DNA from: a virus
Reading direction: 5' to 3' (one strand)
Length of the DNA: 64,000 bases
IMG/VR virus record: IMGVR_UViG_3300044612_003672
Location: 1-64,000 of that record
In this document: piece by piece, positions 60,367 through 64,000 of the stretch
Layout of the letters: the number at the start of each line of letters is the position of its first letter
Position numbering within the stretch: position 1 is the stretch's first letter
Notes under the pieces: model-generated
The model's input: only the letters and a program-made list of their open reading frames with translations
What the model was told of the DNA's origin: nothing
Database searches by the model: none
Position numbers and translations under genes: made by a program

Positions 60367-60883
60367 TAGAATATCCATGAATTTCTAAAAAACTACTTAT
60401 ATCTGCAAGAAGATCAATGTTTTGCTCTACTTTTTCTTTTGGCCAATTCCACCATTCTATTTTCATTAACTGATCTATTATATTTTTTTCAAATCTATAT
60501 CTAATTATTTTCGCAGGATTACCCGCAACTATGGCAAAAGGAGGCACATCTTTAGTAACAACTGATCTAGCACCAATTATAGAACCATCACCAATAGTAA
60601 CACCACCAAATATCATCGATTCTGTTCCTATCCAACAATCAGAACCAATTAAAATTGGACCCTTGTCTCTTCCCTTCGGATAACTGGAATTAGGATAATA
60701 TGACCTAAATCGAAAATTGCTCACAGTAGGATTATCCATAGATGCATGATCTATTGGACCACCACACAAAAATGTGACCCTTCTTGCTATCCCTGAATAA
60801 TTACCAACAGTAATTTGGTAATTAGGGAAATGCATGATGCAATCTTGAGCAATACTGGAAAGTGTGCCAAGAGTTATTCCCAT
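60356..60883 (-). CDS. hexapeptide-repeat (CatB/Vat-like) acetyltransferase
   Basis: 175 residues. Left-handed beta-helix repeats (ILIGSDCWIGTESMIFGGVT, IGDGSIIGARSVVT) and PPFAIVAGNPAKIIRYRF, then EWWNWPKEK, match CatB/Vat-type xenobiotic and sugar O-acetyltransferases. It may acetylate a sugar of the glycan set. GAGGTG precedes the ATG. Confidence 0.85.
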   Translation of the reverse strand: MGITLGTLSSIAQDCIMHFPNYQITVGNYSGIARRVTFLCGGPIDHASMDNPTVSNFRFRSYYPNSSYPKGRDKGPILIGSDCWIGTESMIFGGVTIGDGSIIGARSVVTKDVPPFAIVAGNPAKIIRYRFEKNIIDQLMKIEWWNWPKEKVEQNIDLLADISSFLEIHGYSNDS

Positions 60884-60951
60884 GTCGTCACCTCAGCCCC
60901 AATCATACCAAAAAAAAGACGAAAATCAACTCTTTTCTAATATGATTGAGA

Positions 60952-61113
60952 TTATTCGCTGTAAGACCAACACGCACAACAAATGTGACCATTCTGAACA
61001 GAAAAAATAGCAAATCCAGAGTAAGAACAATGATTGTTCCATGATCTGGAAACCGATATTTCTCCAGACCAACACCAATTGGTGTGATTGTAAGAATTTA
61101 TTCTAGTAATCAT
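60952..61113 (-). CDS. Trp/Ser/Cys-rich small protein
   Basis: 53 residues, four Trp and five Cys: MITRINSYNHTNWCWSGEI, SRSWNNHCSYSG, ICCACWSYSE. It begins two bases after the preceding stop (TAACCATG). Same MI-x-R-x-N opening as the others. Confidence 0.5.
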   Translation of the reverse strand: MITRINSYNHTNWCWSGEISVSRSWNNHCSYSGFAIFSVQNGHICCACWSYSE

Positions 61114-61115
61114 GG

Positions 61116-61568
61116 TTAGATTCCATGCTTGATAGGTTTAATTAGATAAACGACACCAGAATCATAATCTATAAAATCGACGACATCCATTTTATACTTA
61201 TTCTTTAACCAAATATCAAAAGAATTATAAAAGTCTACAATCGAATCATCATAATTTTTCAGCTTCTGAATGTGATCAAGAGGAATTTCAAGTTTAACTT
61301 TATGCAATTCCTCTGGTTCTGTGATATTCCACCTATCAACCAGATCAGTTTCATTTTGCCAAAATTCTTTTGCTTCTCTATCACTCAGAGGAATCCAATT
61401 TTTAGCATCATTAACCAATGATGAGAAAAACTCATTGTCTGTTTTTTTATTCTCATTCAACCATTCCGCAAAAGAAAATTTATTTTCTTTAACACAATTT
61501 GGAACTGTTCTTCCACCTTTCTTTTTCATGCCTACTTGCTTATAACCTCTCCAACAAGCCTCATTCAT
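61116..61568 (-). CDS. phage protein with CWRGYKQVGMKKKG motif and internal leader
   Basis: 150 residues. ACWRGYKQVGMKKKGGRTV then PNCV is a motif common in large phages. It is followed by FSFAEWLNENK at about 31-41, a class-1 leader-like segment with LNE|N, here internal. The C-terminal domain (LDHIQKLKNYDDSIVDFY...) is unrecognised. GAGGA precedes the ATG. Confidence 0.65.
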   Translation of the reverse strand: MNEACWRGYKQVGMKKKGGRTVPNCVKENKFSFAEWLNENKKTDNEFFSSLVNDAKNWIPLSDREAKEFWQNETDLVDRWNITEPEELHKVKLEIPLDHIQKLKNYDDSIVDFYNSFDIWLKNKYKMDVVDFIDYDSGVVYLIKPIKHGI

Positions 61569-61619
61569 GATTTTTCCTCACTGACATAAAATACTGGAAT
61601 TTGTTCCTCTTATCAAAAA

Positions 61620-62807
61620 TCACGGTGCCCATTTATCATACTTCTCGTCTTTTTGTTGAACCCAATTACGATCATGACCATGCTGATTGATCCTATATGG
61701 CAATTCAAAACCAAATATTATTTCCATAGGAGAAGAACTAGAATTGTAAATACTACCAGTGTTGTGTATATTAGAAAATAATTTCTTCTGTTCTTCAGGT
61801 AAATTTTTAGCCCAATTATAATAATCTTCCTGAAAATCCAAATACTTCAACTTATATTTCTGAATATCATTAGCATCATCTACAATCTTATGAATATTAT
61901 TTCTTATAAGTTCTATCTTTTCTAAAACATTTTTATACTCTTCTTTCATGCTCTTAAGACGATTAAAAAATTTATCATTTTCCACAGATTTCTTCCACTC
62001 ATCAAAATCCATAGTTGCTACTACATCACTTATTATAACAGAATCATATGACCTATAACCCCTTTCATCTGAACTCAAATATTCACCACCAGTATCGTGA
62101 ACAGTCTTTTTAATCTGCTCAATAACTATATCGTCAATGGCTTCATATCCAGAAAAAGGATTATATAAATTAGGAATCTTCTTCACAAAACTTGTTCTGT
62201 ATTTTATAGGATATATCTCAAATTCATAAGAAATATACTTAGAAGGATTCTCTGGAGCCTTTTTGCCCGGAGGAACCATCACCTCGCCCGGATACTTAGG
62301 AATCTCAATTTCACCAGACCTAAGTTTGGCAATAGTATCTTCAAAAGATACAGAACTTTTCATGTTATTTACAGCATCTTTAACCAAAACATTAATTGAT
62401 ATCATACGACCTTTTTCTACCTTCTGCTCCTTACCTTTATAACGCAAAAATACAGCATTCTTTTCTACCCTATACTCAAAATCATGAGGAATCAAATTGT
62501 GCAAATCCACGCAACCAGCGCAAACACCGGGATCAACTATTATAGCACCACTATTCTTATCGCTAGGCTTAGTGTCAAACTTGAAAATACATTCCTGAAA
62601 ATGAAAAAAACAACATCGACCTTCCTTACCTCTCTCAGGAAATGCTATTTTATGAACACCTTCAATTTCACCAATTATACCTCTTCTACCTTCACTCCAA
62701 CTAACCTTTACCTTCTGCCCCCTCTGCAAATCATGCTCCAATAACTCCTCATATACTGACTCATTCAAAACACCAGCTAACTTCAAGATTTCATATTTTT
62801 CTTTCAT
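61620..62807 (-). CDS. class-2 leader protein
   Basis: 395 residues. MKEKYEILKLAGVLNESVYE is a class-2 leader with LNE|S. Next QRGQKVKVSWSEGRRGIIGE resembles a small beta (KOW-like) fold; VCAGCVDLHNL has a Cys pair; the C-terminal third is a coiled coil. Unrecognised. GGAG is six bases before ATG 62807. Confidence 0.65.
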   Translation of the reverse strand: MKEKYEILKLAGVLNESVYEELLEHDLQRGQKVKVSWSEGRRGIIGEIEGVHKIAFPERGKEGRCCFFHFQECIFKFDTKPSDKNSGAIIVDPGVCAGCVDLHNLIPHDFEYRVEKNAVFLRYKGKEQKVEKGRMISINVLVKDAVNNMKSSVSFEDTIAKLRSGEIEIPKYPGEVMVPPGKKAPENPSKYISYEFEIYPIKYRTSFVKKIPNLYNPFSGYEAIDDIVIEQIKKTVHDTGGEYLSSDERGYRSYDSVIISDVVATMDFDEWKKSVENDKFFNRLKSMKEEYKNVLEKIELIRNNIHKIVDDANDIQKYKLKYLDFQEDYYNWAKNLPEEQKKLFSNIHNTGSIYNSSSSPMEIIFGFELPYRINQHGHDRNWVQQKDEKYDKWAP

Positions 62808-62842
62808 GATATACTCCATAAAACTATAATCTTATATATCAC

Positions 62843-62920
62843 TTATTCAAACTTTGTAACATGTCCACAACCAAGCTTTTCGTATAAATTCCGACCAGAG
62901 ATTATATCATGATCTGTCAT
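62843..62920 (-). CDS. 25-residue peptide gene or remnant
   Basis: MTDHDIISGRNLYEKLGCGH... begins in a TGATG overlap with the upstream gene. It may be translated by coupling, or be the 3' remnant of a larger gene; the sequence CEGCV precedes it in frame. Confidence 0.3.
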   Translation of the reverse strand: MTDHDIISGRNLYEKLGCGHVTKFE

Positions 62921-63123
62921 CACACAACCCTCACAAATATCTCATTAGACCATTGATGATTATCAGAAAAACATTGCGATCTCGTTACCCAAGATCTACT
63001 GAAAAATCTACTCAAATCTTGATAAGATGTGAAAGCACAACTACTTGTATGACTGTTAACACGAACAAGAGATTCTTCCTTCCAGATAGAATGCTTCGGT
63101 GTATTTGCACTAAAATTAATCAT
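62920..63123 (-). CDS. small Ser-rich protein of the leftward operon
   Basis: 67 residues: MINFSANTPKHSIWKEESLV, then SSCAFTSYQDLSRFFSRSW. Three Trp and many Ser; the opening resembles MILRANTHNK of the 60.37 kb gene. Probable first gene of the operon. Confidence 0.5.
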   Translation of the reverse strand: MINFSANTPKHSIWKEESLVRVNSHTSSCAFTSYQDLSRFFSRSWVTRSQCFSDNHQWSNEIFVRVV

Positions 63124-63190
63124 AATCCCACAATACCTCAACCAATCCAAACCGTAAAACCATAAAAAACATTTTTATACACAAAAATAA

Positions 63191-63200
63191 CTAAATAATT
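63191..63200 (+). promoter_or_regulatory. late promoter CTAAATAATT abutting a start codon
   Basis: CTAAATAATT, one C, then ATG. This is the clearest rightward copy. Confidence 0.6.
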
Positions 63201-63201
63201 C

Positions 63202-64000
63202 ATGAATAATTTCAAGTATTGGCTAAACATACAAGAAGGACTAGCTCTAAAAGGAGGATTCAAAGGAAGCTGGTTCCAAAGACTAGTAGCAGCAATGTAT
63301 GTACTAGCACCAGAATCAGAACAAGAAGCAGTCCAACTCTACATAGCACCAAATGGACTAACAAACGCAATCAATCACCAATTCAACCAACTACAAACCA
63401 AATACACCCACCACCTAAGCAAATCCGACCCATTCAAAAGCAGCAAAGAACTCGCCAAACATATAGATGACCAAAAAAAAGCAGGAATCAAAAAACCATC
63501 TGTACCTTCATATGACGCAGAACTAGGTCCAAATATCACACAAGACCAAAAAGGGCACCCAGTCTGGAATAAAGACCAAGACCAAAAATTCGGATGGGTA
63601 CACGACCTCTTAACTCACTATGCCGGTAAATTACCATTCGATGCCCGTGGAGAAGCAAAAGCTTACCTCAAACACCTAAAAACACTACCACCTCATTTAG
63701 CACCAATACTATTCACAGAAATTATCGCCCAAACATCATACTACTACATCTATGGAGACTTCCCTAAACAAAAAGTAACTATACTCAAAGACTTCGATCA
63801 CATCAATGTCGGAAAACTTAACCCACAATCAAAACTAAATCAATTCTTTGAATTCAAAAACAAAGAACTTATACCCAAAAAAAATATAAAATTAGAAGAA
63901 CTAAAATCAGTAAACCCACTACTACCAACTATACTCAAAAACCAAGAATCAAGATGGCATAACAACGACAAACCTAAACACAAACTCGATACACTAAACC
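63202..64000 (+). CDS. leader-bearing protein, 3' end outside the window
   Basis: Open for 266 codons to the right edge. Leader MNNFKYWLNIQEG with IQE|G. Next GGFKGSWFQRLVAAMYVLAP, then a charged alpha/beta body. Unrecognised. The late box and leader confirm the start. Confidence 0.7.
   Translation, partial: MNNFKYWLNIQEGLALKGGFKGSWFQRLVAAMYVLAPESEQEAVQLYIAPNGLTNAINHQFNQLQTKYTHHLSKSDPFKSSKELAKHIDDQKKAGIKKPSVPSYDAELGPNITQDQKGHPVWNKDQDQKFGWVHDLLTHYAGKLPFDARGEAKAYLKHLKTLPPHLAPILFTEIIAQTSYYYIYGDFPKQKVTILKDFDHINVGKLNPQSKLNQFFEFKNKELIPKKNIKLEELKSVNPLLPTILKNQESRWHNNDKPKHKLDTLN

Overview
The window reads as part of a large, AT-rich (low-GC) phage genome rather than a bacterial chromosome. Short genes are tightly packed on both strands, often joined by ATGA/GTGA overlaps. 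It encodes three sigma-70-like proteins, an RNA ligase, HNH and PD-(D/E)XK nucleases, an SNF2 helicase, many glycosyltransferases and one intron-bearing tRNA. The best host hint is a full DUF1559 prepilin-like protein (2951-4027), a family that is massively expanded in Planctomycetes; a Planctomycete host is an inference from that gene. No terminase, capsid, tail or polymerase gene lies in the window, so the phage assignment rests on gene style and on the T4-like signals below.

The strongest theme is a packaging signal. About seventeen otherwise unrelated proteins start with a 9-16 residue leader of the form M-x-x-[NF]-F-x-x-W-[LF]-x-x-x-E. It resembles the capsid-targeting sequence of T4 internal proteins and Alt, including a glutamate where a T4 gp21-like prohead protease would cut. 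A second leader type, L-x-L-[AS]-G-[VIL]-[ILN]-x-E, begins five more proteins. Many of these genes have the motif CTAAATAATT or ATAAATAATT directly against the start codon. It matches T4/cyanophage late promoters (TATAAATA, CTAAATA) and would give nearly leaderless late mRNAs. The cargo includes an ADP-ribosyltransferase-like protein, a kinase-like protein, a nucleotidyltransferase, a nuclease, ankyrin-repeat proteins and an intein-containing protein. I infer a large set of effectors carried in the head and delivered with the DNA.

Layout. 0-10 kb: sigma factor, glycosyltransferase, DUF1559, DUF6428, DUF1003 membrane protein, HNH nuclease, formylglutamate-amidohydrolase-like protein, RNA ligase, DUF5856-like and M14-peptidase-like proteins. 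10-24.8 kb: leader-bearing proteins (three tandem paralogues, an intein gene, a nucleotidyltransferase), an exostosin glycosyltransferase, a structured RNA, a tRNA-Ile with a group I intron, and a second sigma-like gene. 24.8-36.8 kb: a pseudoknotted RNA, sugar dehydratase, methyltransferase, sulfotransferase-like protein, third sigma gene, acyl carrier protein, tandem repeated RNA elements before an SNF2 helicase, then small unknown genes. 37-45.5 kb: methyltransferase, two glycosyltransferases, HAD protein, kinase-like protein, two module-swapped leader proteins, DegT aminotransferase and a GNAT protein. 45.5-51.4 kb: leftward leader-bearing proteins. 51.6-55.5 kb: five tandem glycosyltransferase paralogues. 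55.5-57.9 kb: a duplicated nuclease/repeat cassette. 57.9-63.1 kb: a leftward operon of about sixteen genes in which short Trp/Ser-rich peptides alternate with ordinary genes. At the right edge another leader gene runs off the window.

How they may work together: sigma factors and late promoters order transcription; the glycan genes (glycosyltransferases, 4,6-dehydratase, aminotransferase, acetyltransferases, sulfotransferase-like protein, acyl carrier) could build or alter a surface or virion sugar; the leader proteins would be packed in the head.
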